From contig JAFEFM010000524.1 of NCBI GenBank assembly GCA_018240585.1, positions 1-43,104 on the forward strand: DNA of 43,104 nucleotides, given 5' to 3'. The stretch's first letter is position 1; every line of letters starts with the position of its first letter. A model generated the notes under the pieces. The model did no database searches. It had not been told where the DNA came from and saw only the letters and a list, made by a program, of their open reading frames with translations. This stretch comes from Pseudomonadota bacterium. Its GTDB lineage: Bacteria > Pseudomonadota > Gammaproteobacteria > Burkholderiales > Rhodocyclaceae. Below are positions 19,069 to 28,199 of the stretch, piece after piece. The translations under genes were made by a program, and so were the position numbers.

Positions 19069-19635
19069 ATGAACGCCAAGGCCTTGCTGCGCGTGCTGCC
19101 CTGGCTGGCCTACCCGCTGGCCATCTGCTTCGGCCTGCAGGTGCTGCAGCCGCGCTACCTCGCGCTCGTCCTCGCCGCCACGCTGCTGCTGCGCCGCCGG
19201 CGCGATGCGCGCCGCCTGCTGGCGGGGTTGAACCGCGCCGAGCGCATCGTGCTGGGTGCGGTACTCGGCCTGAGCGCACTGACCGTCGCCACCAACAGCG
19301 AAACCCTGCTGCGCCTTTACCCGGCAGCGATGGCGCTCGGCATGCTGACGCTATTTGCGCTGTCGCTGCGCCGCCCACCGTCGATGATCGAACGCCTCGC
19401 CCGCCTGCACGAACCCAACCTGCCGCCGGCTGGCGTGCGCTACACCCGGCGCGTCACCCAGATCTGGTGTGCATTCTTCGTCGGCAACGGTACCGTGGCC
19501 GCCTACACCTCGGTCTATGCCAGCCGCGAGGAGTGGGCGCTGTACAACGGCTTGATCGCGTATGTGCTGATGGGCGCCCTGTTCACCGGCGAATGGCTGG
19601 TGCGGCGCCGACTCTTTCCCCATCGCACGGCATGA
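19069..19635 (+). CDS. COG4648-type membrane protein of the aryl polyene cluster
   Basis: Integral membrane protein of 188 residues with about five hydrophobic segments, near residues 8-23, 28-40, 61-75, 82-100 and 165-178. Between them is the polar loop RYTRRVTQIWCAFFVGN, characteristic of the COG4648 family that sits beside the ACPs in APE clusters (ApeG position). Biochemical function is not established to my knowledge. It overlaps the following ligase gene by an ATGA. Confidence 0.75.
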   Translation: MNAKALLRVLPWLAYPLAICFGLQVLQPRYLALVLAATLLLRRRRDARRLLAGLNRAERIVLGAVLGLSALTVATNSETLLRLYPAAMALGMLTLFALSLRRPPSMIERLARLHEPNLPPAGVRYTRRVTQIWCAFFVGNGTVAAYTSVYASREEWALYNGLIAYVLMGALFTGEWLVRRRLFPHRTA

Positions 19636-21044
19636 CGATGACGCATTCGAAGTTCATCCCGCTGCACGCCCTGCTCGCGGCGGGTCGCCCGGCCGCTCAC
19701 CCGGTGTGCCATGACGGCGAGCGCCTGCTGAGCTGGCGGATGTTCGCCGGCCGCGTAGGGGCCCTGTCCGCTCGCTTCGCCGCCCGTCCCGAGCAGCGCT
19801 GGCTGCTCGCCGGCGACGAACCGCTCGCGTTCGCGGTCCAGTTGCTCGCCCTGCTGTACGCCGGCAAACAGGTGGTCGTGCCGCCCGGCACGCAGCCCGG
19901 CGCGCTCGCCCAGTTGCGCGCCGCGTTCGATGCCAGTGCGGCAGAGGAGGCATCGGCCGCGGATGCAACCACAGACGACACCGGACAGGACGACAGCCTG
20001 CTGCCCAGCCTGTCGCCGGTCGACGCGCAGGTGGCGATCATTGATCTGTACACCTCGGGCAGCACCGGTGAGCCGAAGCGCGTGCGCAAGACGCTGGCGC
20101 AGTTCGAAGCCGAGATCGCCGCGCTAGAGGCGCTGTGGGGCGACACCCTCGAGGGCGCCACCGTGGTTGCCACGGCACCTCACCACCATATCTACGGCCT
20201 GCTGTTCCGGCTGCTGTGGCCGTTGTCGGCAGGGCGCACGTTCGATTGCGTCACCTGCGCCAACCCGGACACGCTTGCGGCGCGACTCGCCCTGCTCGGC
20301 GACAACGTGCTGGTGTCGAGCCCGGCACAACTGTCGCGCCTGCCTGAACTGGTCCCGCTGGCCACGCTGCAGCCGCCGCCGCGCATCATGTTCTCGTCCG
20401 GCGGGCCGCTGCCGGCCGAAGCGGCAGCAGCCTTTCGCGACCAGTTGGGCAGTGCCCCCACCGAAGTGTTCGGCAGCACCGAAACCGGCGGCGTTGCGTG
20501 GCGCCGGCGCACGGAGGGCGAACAGGGCGACGCGTGGACGCCGCTGCCGGGCGTCGGCGTCGACGCCAGCCCGGATGGCGCGCTGCGCCTGAGCTCGCCT
20601 TTCCTCGCCGACGATGCACCGTGGGTCATGGACGATGGCGTCCACCTGCTCGGCGACGGACGCTTCCAGTTGCGCGGCCGGCTCGACCGCGTCGTCAAGA
20701 TCGAGGAAAAGCGCCTGTCGCTGCCCGAACTCGAAGCACGCCTAGGCGAGCATCCCTGGGTCGGCGCTGCTGCGGCGGTCGCTCTGTCCGGCCGGCGGCA
20801 GAGCGTGGGCGTGGCGCTGGTGCTGTCCGCCGCCGGCCGTCAGCAGTTCGCCGCACATGGCCGGCGCGCCACCACGCAGCACCTGCGCCGCCACCTCGCG
20901 AGGTATTTCGACGCCGTGCTGCTGCCGCGCCACTGGCGCTTCCCGCCGCACCTGCCGATCAACGAGCGCGGCAAGCTGACGCACGCCGCCGTCGCCGCCA
21001 TGTTCACTGCACCGAGCACCCATCACGATGATCCTTCTGCCTGA
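19632..21044 (+). CDS. apeH: Acyl-AMP ligase loading the aryl starter unit
   Basis: ANL-superfamily enzyme of 470 residues. The core motif TSGSTGEPK (141-149) binds ATP phosphates, EVFGSTETGG is the A5-like motif, and LRGRLDRVVKIEEKRLS holds the hinge (A8) region of the C-terminal domain. In APE synthesis the ligase activates an aryl carboxylic acid (4-hydroxycinnamate or benzoate type) and transfers it to an ACP. The start is the ATG overlapping the previous stop; an alternative ATG lies 6 nt later. It overlaps the dehydratase gene by 17 nt. Confidence 0.87.
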   Translation: MTMTHSKFIPLHALLAAGRPAAHPVCHDGERLLSWRMFAGRVGALSARFAARPEQRWLLAGDEPLAFAVQLLALLYAGKQVVVPPGTQPGALAQLRAAFDASAAEEASAADATTDDTGQDDSLLPSLSPVDAQVAIIDLYTSGSTGEPKRVRKTLAQFEAEIAALEALWGDTLEGATVVATAPHHHIYGLLFRLLWPLSAGRTFDCVTCANPDTLAARLALLGDNVLVSSPAQLSRLPELVPLATLQPPPRIMFSSGGPLPAEAAAAFRDQLGSAPTEVFGSTETGGVAWRRRTEGEQGDAWTPLPGVGVDASPDGALRLSSPFLADDAPWVMDDGVHLLGDGRFQLRGRLDRVVKIEEKRLSLPELEARLGEHPWVGAAAAVALSGRRQSVGVALVLSAAGRQQFAAHGRRATTQHLRRHLARYFDAVLLPRHWRFPPHLPINERGKLTHAAVAAMFTAPSTHHDDPSA

Positions 21045-21408
21045 AGTGCTCGCCGTGCGCCATAACGCCAACGGTGCGCAGCCCGCCACCGAGGTCGAGC
21101 TCGATCTCAATGTGCCGCCCGCGCTCGCCCATTTCGCCGGCCATTTTCCCGGTCAGCCGATCCTGCCCGGCGTGGTGCAGCTCGACTGGGCGGTCCGCTT
21201 CGCACGCGAGCATTTCCGCATCGCCGGCCACTTCAGCGCGATGGACAACGTCAAGTTCCAGGCCCTGGTGCTACCCGACGCGCACCTGACGCTGAACCTG
21301 CGCTGGGATGCGGAGCAGGCGCGGCTCGCGTTCGCCTACACCCATGAACAACGCACCCGCTCCAGCGGCCGTCTCGTGTTCGGCGGTGCGGCAGCCACAG
21401 AAGGGTAG
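21028..21408 (+). CDS. apeI: Hotdog-fold 3-hydroxyacyl-ACP dehydratase subunit (ApeI-like)
   Basis: Small hotdog protein of 126 residues with the FabA/FabZ-like segment HFAGHFPGQPILPGVVQLDW (35-54); His39 is the expected catalytic residue. ApeI acts with ApeP as a heteromeric dehydratase in characterised APE systems, and an ApeP-like gene is present here at 30006. It follows the ligase with a 17-nt overlap and is just upstream of the GT/acyltransferase. Confidence 0.85.
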   Translation: MILLPEVLAVRHNANGAQPATEVELDLNVPPALAHFAGHFPGQPILPGVVQLDWAVRFAREHFRIAGHFSAMDNVKFQALVLPDAHLTLNLRWDAEQARLAFAYTHEQRTRSSGRLVFGGAAATEG

Positions 21409-21412
21409 ATCA

Positions 21413-23173
21413 ATGAGCTTCAGTCCCTGCCTGCTGATCCCGATCTACAATCACAAGGACAGTATCCCCTCCACCGTCGCTTGGCTGTTACCGCACGGGC
21501 TACCGATCCTGATCGTCGACGACGGCAGCGATGCCGCCACGCAGCAGGTTCTCGCGGCGCTCGCCGCAACGCAACCGCTGCTGCGGCTGTTCCGCCTGCC
21601 GCACAACGCCGGCAAGGGCGCGGCGGTGATGCGTGGCCTGCGCGAGGCGCAGGCGGCCGGCTACAGCCATGCGCTGCAGATCGACGCCGACGGCCAGCAC
21701 GATGCCGCCGACGTGCCGCGCTTTCTCGCCCGCGGCGCGGCGCGGCCGGCGGCGGTGATCTGCGGCCGGCCGATCTACGACGCCTCGGTACCGAAAGGCC
21801 GGCTGTATGGCCGATACCTGACCCATTTCTGGGTGTGGGTCGAAACCCTATCGCTGTCCATCGGCGACTCGATGTGCGGCTTCCGTCTCTACCCGCTCGC
21901 CACCACCTGCGCGCTGCTCGACCGCGTCCGCATCCCGACGCGCATGGACTTCGACATCGAGATCATAGTCCGCCTCGCCTGGGACGGGGTGCCGATCGAG
22001 AACCTCGACACCCGCGTCACCTATCCGGCCGACGGCGTGTCGCACTTCGATATGCTGCGCGACAACCTGCGCATCACGAAGATGCACACCCGCCTCGTGT
22101 TCTCGATGTTGCCGCGCGCGCCGCGGCTGTTGTGGCGCCGGATGCTGTCATCGACCGCGGGCGCGCAGGCCGCGGATGGCCACGCCTCGCACCACTGGTC
22201 CCGCCTGGCCGAACGCGGCGGCGGCCTCGGCCTGCGCATCGTGTTCGCCTGCTATCGACGGCTCGGCGAGCGCGCCGCGCGTGCGCTGCTGTATCCGGTG
22301 GTCGGCTACTTCTACCTGACCGGCGCACAGGCGCGCACCGCGTCCGCCGCCTATCTGCACCGCGTCGCCGCGCACGCCGGCAAGGCACCGCCGCGGCGCC
22401 GCGACAGCTTCCGCCACATGCTGGCCTTCGCCCAATCCGGCCTGGACAAGCTGGCAGCCTGGATGGGCCGGCTCGACGGCAGCCGCGTCGATTTCCCCAA
22501 CCGCGCCGAGTTCGACCGCCTGCTCGCCTCCGGCCGTGGCGCGGTGCTGATCGGCGCTCACCTCGGCAACCTCGAGATGACGCGCGCGCTGGCCCACGGC
22601 AGGCAGTTGGCGACCGTCAACGCGGTCGTGTATACCGAGCACGCGCAGCACTTCAACCGCATGCTCGCCGCCGCCAATGCCGATTTCGGCGTGAATCTGC
22701 TGCAGGTCTCCAGCCTCGGGCCGGACACCGCGATCCTGCTGCGCGACAAGATCGACCGCGGCGAGCTACTGGTCATCGTCGGCGACCGCACGCCGCCCGC
22801 CGACAACGGCCGAGTGTGCGAGGCGGAGTTTCTCGGCGCGCCAGCACCGTTCGCGCAGGGGCCGTTCATCCTCGCCAGCCTGCTCGACTGTCCGGTGTAC
22901 CTGTTCTTCTGCGTGCGCGAGGACGACATCGACGGCTGCAGCCGCTACCGCATCCACTTCGAACCCTTCGCCGAGCGCATCGAACTGCCGCGACGCGAAC
23001 GTCAGGCCCGCCTGCAGGCCTGGGTGCAGCGCTATGCGCGGCGCCTCGAGGCGCACTGCCTTGCCGCGCCTTACCAGTGGTTCAATTTCTATGACTTCTG
23101 GCGTCGCGCGCCGGGCGCCGGGCTTTCCGCCGAACGCACGGCCGGCGGCGCCACCGACCCCGCGAACACCTGA
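21413..23173 (+). CDS. Fused family 2 glycosyltransferase and HtrB-type acyltransferase
   Basis: Two-domain protein of 586 residues. Residues 1-240 are GT-A/GT2-like: IVDDGSD at 34-40, DADGQHD (DxD) at 91-97, and a conserved SMCGFRLYP segment. Residues 270-570 form an LpxL/HtrB-like acyltransferase with HLGNLE (383-388, HX4E) and GDRTPP further on. Both activities fused are typical of APE loci (ApeJ position) and could glycosylate and acylate the lipid to which the polyene is attached. It has its own ATG 4 nt after the apeI stop. Confidence 0.87.
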   Translation: MSFSPCLLIPIYNHKDSIPSTVAWLLPHGLPILIVDDGSDAATQQVLAALAATQPLLRLFRLPHNAGKGAAVMRGLREAQAAGYSHALQIDADGQHDAADVPRFLARGAARPAAVICGRPIYDASVPKGRLYGRYLTHFWVWVETLSLSIGDSMCGFRLYPLATTCALLDRVRIPTRMDFDIEIIVRLAWDGVPIENLDTRVTYPADGVSHFDMLRDNLRITKMHTRLVFSMLPRAPRLLWRRMLSSTAGAQAADGHASHHWSRLAERGGGLGLRIVFACYRRLGERAARALLYPVVGYFYLTGAQARTASAAYLHRVAAHAGKAPPRRRDSFRHMLAFAQSGLDKLAAWMGRLDGSRVDFPNRAEFDRLLASGRGAVLIGAHLGNLEMTRALAHGRQLATVNAVVYTEHAQHFNRMLAAANADFGVNLLQVSSLGPDTAILLRDKIDRGELLVIVGDRTPPADNGRVCEAEFLGAPAPFAQGPFILASLLDCPVYLFFCVREDDIDGCSRYRIHFEPFAERIELPRRERQARLQAWVQRYARRLEAHCLAAPYQWFNFYDFWRRAPGAGLSAERTAGGATDPANT

Positions 23174-23175
23174 CG

Positions 23176-24771
23176 ATGGACATGCCTCTCACCCCGCTTC
23201 CGGCTTCCGCGCCACCGACTACGGCCGTCACCGTCGGTGAGGGCCGTCTAACGATCGAGGACGTGCTGCGCGTCGCGCGCGGCGACGCCACCGTTCGATT
23301 GTCCACGGCGCCCGGCTTCGCCCGCCGCATCCGCAGCGGCGCCAACTTCCTCGAACGCCTGCTCGCCGACGACGGCACGGTCTACGGCGTGAACACCGGC
23401 TACGGCGACTCGTGCACCGTCGGCGTCCCGCCCGAACTGGTTGCCGAGTTGCCGCTGCATCTGACCCGTTATCACGGCTGCGGCCTCGGCGCCCACCTTG
23501 ACGACGAGGCGACGCTGGCCGTGCTCACCTGCCGACTCAACTCGCTGGCACAGGGTTACTCCGGCGTGCGCTGGGAACTGCTCGAACAACTGGCGGCACT
23601 GATCGACCAGAGGGTGCTGCCCTTCATCCCAGCCGAAGGCTCGGTCGGCGCCAGCGGCGACCTGACACCGCTGTCCTACGTCGCCGCCGCACTGATCGGC
23701 GAACGCGATGTTCGCCATGCCGGCATACGCCGCACCGCGGCGGAGGCGCTCGTGCTGATCGGCCGCCCACCGCTGCGGCTGGCCCCGAAGGAAGGTCTGG
23801 CGATCATGAACGGCACCGCGGTGATGACCGGTCTCGCCTGCCTCGCCTGGCAGCGCGCCGAACAGCTCACCCGGCTGTGCTGCCGCCTGACTTCGCTCGC
23901 CAGCATCGCGCTGCGCGGCAACCGCGGCCACTTCGACCCGCGCCTGTTCGCCGCCAAGCCGCACGCTGGGCAGAACGAAGCCGCAGCGTGGATCTTCGGC
24001 GACATCCATGCCGGCGAGGCCGAACAGATTCGCCTGCAGGATCGCTACTCGATCCGCTGCGCGCCGCACGTGATCGGTGTCGCACGCGACGCACTGGGCT
24101 GGATGCGGCGCGATATCGAGAACGAGCTGAACAGCGCCAACGACAACCCGTTGATCGACGGCGACGCCGAACTCGTGCTGCACGGCGGCCATTTCTACGG
24201 AGGCCACATCGCCTTCGCGATGGATGCGCTGAAGACGGCGATCGCCAACCTCGCCGACCTGATGGATCGCCAGTTGGCGTTGCTGGTCGACAGCAAGTAC
24301 AACCATGGCCTGCCGCAGAACCTGTCCGGCAGTCGTGGCGCGCGCGCCGCGATCAACCACGGTTTCAAGGCGGTGCAGATCGGGGCTTCGGCGTGGACCG
24401 CCGAAGCGCTCAAGCTGACAATGCCGGCCAGCGTGTTCTCGCGCTCGACCGAATGCCACAACCAGGACAAGGTCAGCATGGGCACCATCGCCGCGCGCGA
24501 CTGCCTGCGCGTGCTCGAACTCACCGAACAGGTCGCCGCCGCGCTGACGCTGGCGACGGTTCAGGGCGTCACACTGCGCCAGCGCCTGGACGATGCCGCA
24601 GCCGCCGAACTGACGCCGCCGGTAAGCCGCTTCATGCGCAGCGTCGGCGAACATTCGCCCTTCCTCGACGAGGACCGGCCGCTCGAAGCCGAACTGCGCG
24701 CGCTGACAGCGCTGATCCGCGCCGGTCACTGGCCGCTGTACCCATCCGAGGAGCCCCAGGCCGATGTTTAA
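23176..24771 (+). CDS. MIO-type aromatic amino acid ammonia-lyase (HAL/PAL/TAL family)
   Basis: Ammonia-lyase of 531 residues that eliminates ammonia from an aromatic amino acid, probably giving the cinnamate-type aryl starter. Tyr70 in VYGVNTGYGD is the catalytic base. Ala159-Ser160-Gly161 in SVGASGDLTPL would cyclise to the MIO cofactor, and QDRYSIRCAPHVIG and NSANDNPLIDG are conserved active-site stretches. The substrate-selectivity pair reads Tyr99-His100 (LTRYHGCG), matching neither His-Leu of known TAL nor Phe-Leu of PAL and only half matching Ser-His of histidase. It overlaps the next gene by 8 nt. Lyase chemistry is secure; substrate is not. Confidence 0.9.
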   Translation: MDMPLTPLPASAPPTTAVTVGEGRLTIEDVLRVARGDATVRLSTAPGFARRIRSGANFLERLLADDGTVYGVNTGYGDSCTVGVPPELVAELPLHLTRYHGCGLGAHLDDEATLAVLTCRLNSLAQGYSGVRWELLEQLAALIDQRVLPFIPAEGSVGASGDLTPLSYVAAALIGERDVRHAGIRRTAAEALVLIGRPPLRLAPKEGLAIMNGTAVMTGLACLAWQRAEQLTRLCCRLTSLASIALRGNRGHFDPRLFAAKPHAGQNEAAAWIFGDIHAGEAEQIRLQDRYSIRCAPHVIGVARDALGWMRRDIENELNSANDNPLIDGDAELVLHGGHFYGGHIAFAMDALKTAIANLADLMDRQLALLVDSKYNHGLPQNLSGSRGARAAINHGFKAVQIGASAWTAEALKLTMPASVFSRSTECHNQDKVSMGTIAARDCLRVLELTEQVAAALTLATVQGVTLRQRLDDAAAAELTPPVSRFMRSVGEHSPFLDEDRPLEAELRALTALIRAGHWPLYPSEEPQADV

Positions 24772-25183
24772 GCTGTCCGCCACCGTCGACATCGACGTGC
24801 CGTTCCACGATGTCGACGCGATGAACGTCGCCTGGCACGGCCACTACCTGAAGTACTTCGAACTGGCGCGCTGTGCGCTGCTGCGCCGCTTCGACTACGA
24901 CTACCCGCAGATGCAGGCGTCGGGCTACCTGTGGCCGGTGGTCGACTGCAAGTTGAAGTACATCCGCCCGGCGCGTTACGGCCAGCGCCTGCGAGTCGAG
25001 GCGAAGCTGCTGGAATACGAGAACCGCCTCAAGATCGGCTACGAGATCAGCGACGCGGCGAGCGGCGAACGCCTGACGAAGGGCAGCACGATCCTGGTCG
25101 CGGTCGATGCGCACAGCGGCGAGCTGCAGTTCGTCTCCCCATCCATCGTGCTCACCAATCTGGAGCGGGCATGCGCTGGCTGA
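24764..25183 (+). CDS. apeK: Hotdog thioesterase (4HBT family) of the aryl polyene cluster
   Basis: Thioesterase of 139 residues. The N-terminal motif FHDVDAMNVAWHGHYLKYFE (14-33) is the 4-hydroxybenzoyl-CoA thioesterase-like active site with its conserved Asp. It could release the finished or aberrant polyene from the ACP or pass it on. The start overlaps the lyase stop, and its stop lies within the LolA-like gene start, so the genes are tightly coupled. Confidence 0.85.
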   Translation: MFKLSATVDIDVPFHDVDAMNVAWHGHYLKYFELARCALLRRFDYDYPQMQASGYLWPVVDCKLKYIRPARYGQRLRVEAKLLEYENRLKIGYEISDAASGERLTKGSTILVAVDAHSGELQFVSPSIVLTNLERACAG

Positions 25184-25803
25184 TCCGCGGCATCTTCATC
25201 GCATGCGTCGCGGTCGCCCACCCGGTGCGCGGCACCGAAACCGACACACTGGCGCTCATCGGCGCGCAGATCGAGCAACACGCGGTGGTCCGCGCCGACT
25301 TCGTGCAGAGCAAGCAAATGGCCGCGCTCAAGCGTCCGCTGGTGACGTCCGGCCGCCTGGTGTTCTCGCGCCGGCACGGCGTGCTGTGGCAGATCGAGCA
25401 GCCCTACCGCATGAGCTACGTGCTGGGCGAGGATCGCATCGTCCAGATCGGCGCCGACGGCGTGCGGCGCGAGCGCGGCATGCGCGACGTGCCGGGGCTG
25501 GCGCAGGTGGGCCGCGTGTTCCGCGCCCTGCTCGGCGCCAATCCGGCGACGCTGCGCGAAGTGTTCGAGGTCGCGGTGCACGGCGACCCGGCGCGCTGGG
25601 ACATCGCGCTGCAGCCACGGCAGGCGCAGCTCGCGCAGTTCCTCGGCACGCTGCGGCTGGCGGGCGGACGCTTCGTCGACGCGATCGACATCGTCGAGGC
25701 CAGCGGCGACACCACGCAGATCCGCTTCCGCAACAGCCAGGGCACCGACGCGCCAGACGCGGCCGAGCTGCAGTTGTTCGTCCCCGGAGCGAGCGCGCAA
25801 TGA
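25171..25803 (+). CDS. LolA-like outer-membrane lipid carrier
   Basis: Exported protein of 210 residues. The signal peptide spans about 1-22 (MRWLIRGIFIACVAVAHPVRG). The mature part has the LolA-type pattern RADFVQSKQMAALKRPL with GRLVFSRRHGVLWQIEQPY, as in LolA-like proteins of pigment and surface-lipid loci. It probably carries the polyene-lipid across the periplasm (ApeL position). It overlaps the thioesterase by 13 nt and the MMPL exporter by 4 nt. Confidence 0.83.
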   Translation: MRWLIRGIFIACVAVAHPVRGTETDTLALIGAQIEQHAVVRADFVQSKQMAALKRPLVTSGRLVFSRRHGVLWQIEQPYRMSYVLGEDRIVQIGADGVRRERGMRDVPGLAQVGRVFRALLGANPATLREVFEVAVHGDPARWDIALQPRQAQLAQFLGTLRLAGGRFVDAIDIVEASGDTTQIRFRNSQGTDAPDAAELQLFVPGASAQ

Positions 25804-28199
25804 CGCAGGTACAGGCGCAGGCGGCGCTGGCGCCGCCGGCCACGCCGGAGATGAAGCTGCGTGCGGCGCTGTGGCTGCTGCTCGCGCTCGGCGTGGCACT
25901 CGCCTGCACACTGCAGTTCGCCGCCGGCGGGCGCCTGCCGGTGCAGACCAACCTACTCGCGCTTCTGCCCCCCACCGAGCGCAACCCGGTGGCCGAAGAC
26001 GCCGTCGCGCGACTGGCCGACGCTGCCGGCAATCGCGCGGTGTTCCTGGTCGGTGCCTCGACGCCGGTCACCGCGGCCGGCGCGGCGCGCACGTTCGCCG
26101 CGGCGCTGCGCGCCAGCGGCAGCTTCGCCGCGGTGATCGCCGACATCCCGCCGTTCGACCCGCGGCAACTCACCAGACTCTACCTGCCACACCGCTTCTC
26201 ACTGCTCGCCGACAGCGACCGCCGCGCGCTCGCCGCCGGCGACGCCGACCTCGAAGGCCGGCTGCAGCGCAAGCTGTACACGCCGTTCCGCCTCGGCCCC
26301 ACGCTATCGCCGGCGGACGATCCGTTCGGCTTCACCGACGCGTGGCTCGCCGCCCTGCCGCTCGCCAGCCTGAAGCTGCAGCCGGAAGACGGCCTGCTGG
26401 TGACGCGCGACACGCAGCACACCTGGGTCTTCGTCTCTGCCGAGCTGCCCGGCTCGGCCTACGACGGCACGGTGCAGCAGCGCGTCGCCACCGCCGTCGC
26501 CGGTGCCGAAGCGGTGCTGACCACCGCCCATGCGGACGCCGAGCTGTTGCGCACCGGCACCGTGTTCTACGGCGACGCCGCGCGCCGCAGCGCCGAGCGC
26601 GAGTTCGACCTGATCGGCGCCGGTTCGCTGCTCGGCATGCTGGCGATGCTGTACCTCGTGTTCCGTTCGCTACGGCCACTCGGACTGGGTCTGCTGTCGG
26701 TGGCGTTCGGCATCGGCGCGGCGGTGGCGGTCAGCGTCGCGGTACATGGCGAACTGCACCTGATCACGCTGGTGTTCGGCGCCGCACTGATCGGCGAGGC
26801 GATCGACTATTCGGTGCAATACTTCGCCGCCCACCTCGGCGCCGGCCAGGACTGGGAGCCGATGGCCGGCTTGCGCCGCATCGCCCCCGGGCTGTGCGTC
26901 GCGCTGGCCACCAGCACGCTCGGCTATGGCGCGCTGATGCTGGCGCCGTTTCCGGCGCTGGCGCAGATCGCGCTGTTCGCCCTCGTCGGCCTCGGCGCCG
27001 CGTGGTTGTCGGTGTTTCTGCTGTTGCCGGCGTTGCTGCGGCGCCCGAGCCGGCGCGACCCGGTCGCGGCGGTCGCCGGCCCACAGCGCTTCCTGCTGTG
27101 GTGGCAGGCGCACATGGGGCGCCGCGTCTGCCTGCTGCTGGCGGCGGCGCTGCTGCTGCTGGCCGCGCCCGGCTGGCCGCGGCTGGCAGGCAACGACGAC
27201 ATCCGCCTGCTGGTCGCGCGCCCCCCGGCGCTGGTCGCGCAGGAAGAAAAGATCCGCGCGCTCACCGGCTTCGGCAACAGCAGCCAGTTCTTCCTCGTCG
27301 AAGGCGACACGCCCGACGCGGTACTTGCGCACGAGGAAGCGCTCGTCGACCGGCTGCGCGATGCTGTCGCGCGCGAGGACATCGGCGGCTTCCAGGCGCT
27401 GTCGGCATTCGTCCCGGCGCTCGCGACGCAGGCCGAAAATCGCCGCCTGTGGCAGCAGCAAGTATTCGCCGAGCCCGCTGCGTTGCGCGCGCAGTTCGCC
27501 CGCAGCGAACTGCGCGACGACATCGCCGACCGCCTGCTCGCCGATTTCGCCGCTGCCGCGGACCAGCCGCTGCGCCTCGAGGACTGGCTGCTGGCACCGC
27601 TGGCCACGCCGTTCCGCCACCTGTGGCTGGGGCCAACCGCCCACGGCTACGCTTCCATCGTGCTGCCGCAGGGCGTGCGCGAGCTCGCACCGCTGGCGGA
27701 CGCCGCCGCCGGCCTGCCCGGCGTCACCTTGGTGGATAAGGCGGGCAGCGTCAGCACGCTGTTCCGGAGCTACCGCGAATGGGGCGCCGTGTGGCTCATC
27801 GGCGCGATGGCCCTGGTGTATGGCGTGCTTTGCGTGCGCTACCGCTGGCGCCAGGCGGCGGTCACGCTGGCGCCCACGCTGCTGGCGATGGCGATCGCGC
27901 TCGGCCTGTTCGGCTATGCCGGCGCACCGCTGACCCTGTTCAACCTGATGGCGCTGATGCTGGTGCTGGGCGTCGGCGTCAATTACGCGATCTTCCTGCG
28001 TGAAGGCGGCGTGCGCGCGGCAGCGACGCTTGCCGGCGTGCTGCTGTCGGCGGCCACCACGCTGCTGTCCTTCGGCCTGCTCGCCTTCAGCTCCATGCCC
28101 GCACTGTCCGGCTTCGGCCTGACCCTGCTGGTAGGGGTCGGCATCGCCGTGCTGCTGGCGCCCATCGTGCTCAGCTTCGCACCGCGGGAAGCCGCATGA
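25800..28199 (+). CDS. MMPL/RND-family exporter
   Basis: Inner-membrane exporter of 799 residues. One N-terminal helix (about 20-42) is followed by a large periplasmic domain, a block of helices from about residue 275 to 420, a second periplasmic domain, and a final block from about 660 to 795. This is the duplicated 6+6 helix plan of MMPL proteins. GEAIDYSVQYF in the first helix block and GVGVNYAIFLREGG in the second correspond to the conserved helix-4 acidic region. It lies between LolA-like and DUF3261 genes (ApeM position), so it probably moves the lipid-linked polyene out of the inner membrane. Confidence 0.87.
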   Translation: MTQVQAQAALAPPATPEMKLRAALWLLLALGVALACTLQFAAGGRLPVQTNLLALLPPTERNPVAEDAVARLADAAGNRAVFLVGASTPVTAAGAARTFAAALRASGSFAAVIADIPPFDPRQLTRLYLPHRFSLLADSDRRALAAGDADLEGRLQRKLYTPFRLGPTLSPADDPFGFTDAWLAALPLASLKLQPEDGLLVTRDTQHTWVFVSAELPGSAYDGTVQQRVATAVAGAEAVLTTAHADAELLRTGTVFYGDAARRSAEREFDLIGAGSLLGMLAMLYLVFRSLRPLGLGLLSVAFGIGAAVAVSVAVHGELHLITLVFGAALIGEAIDYSVQYFAAHLGAGQDWEPMAGLRRIAPGLCVALATSTLGYGALMLAPFPALAQIALFALVGLGAAWLSVFLLLPALLRRPSRRDPVAAVAGPQRFLLWWQAHMGRRVCLLLAAALLLLAAPGWPRLAGNDDIRLLVARPPALVAQEEKIRALTGFGNSSQFFLVEGDTPDAVLAHEEALVDRLRDAVAREDIGGFQALSAFVPALATQAENRRLWQQQVFAEPAALRAQFARSELRDDIADRLLADFAAAADQPLRLEDWLLAPLATPFRHLWLGPTAHGYASIVLPQGVRELAPLADAAAGLPGVTLVDKAGSVSTLFRSYREWGAVWLIGAMALVYGVLCVRYRWRQAAVTLAPTLLAMAIALGLFGYAGAPLTLFNLMALMLVLGVGVNYAIFLREGGVRAAATLAGVLLSAATTLLSFGLLAFSSMPALSGFGLTLLVGVGIAVLLAPIVLSFAPREAA

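Noticed and set aside
25107..25799. In-frame extension upstream of the MMPL exporter adding 231 residues
   Set aside because: The extension overlaps the thioesterase and LolA-like genes and is Arg-rich shadow sequence; the ATG at 25800 gives the family N-terminus.
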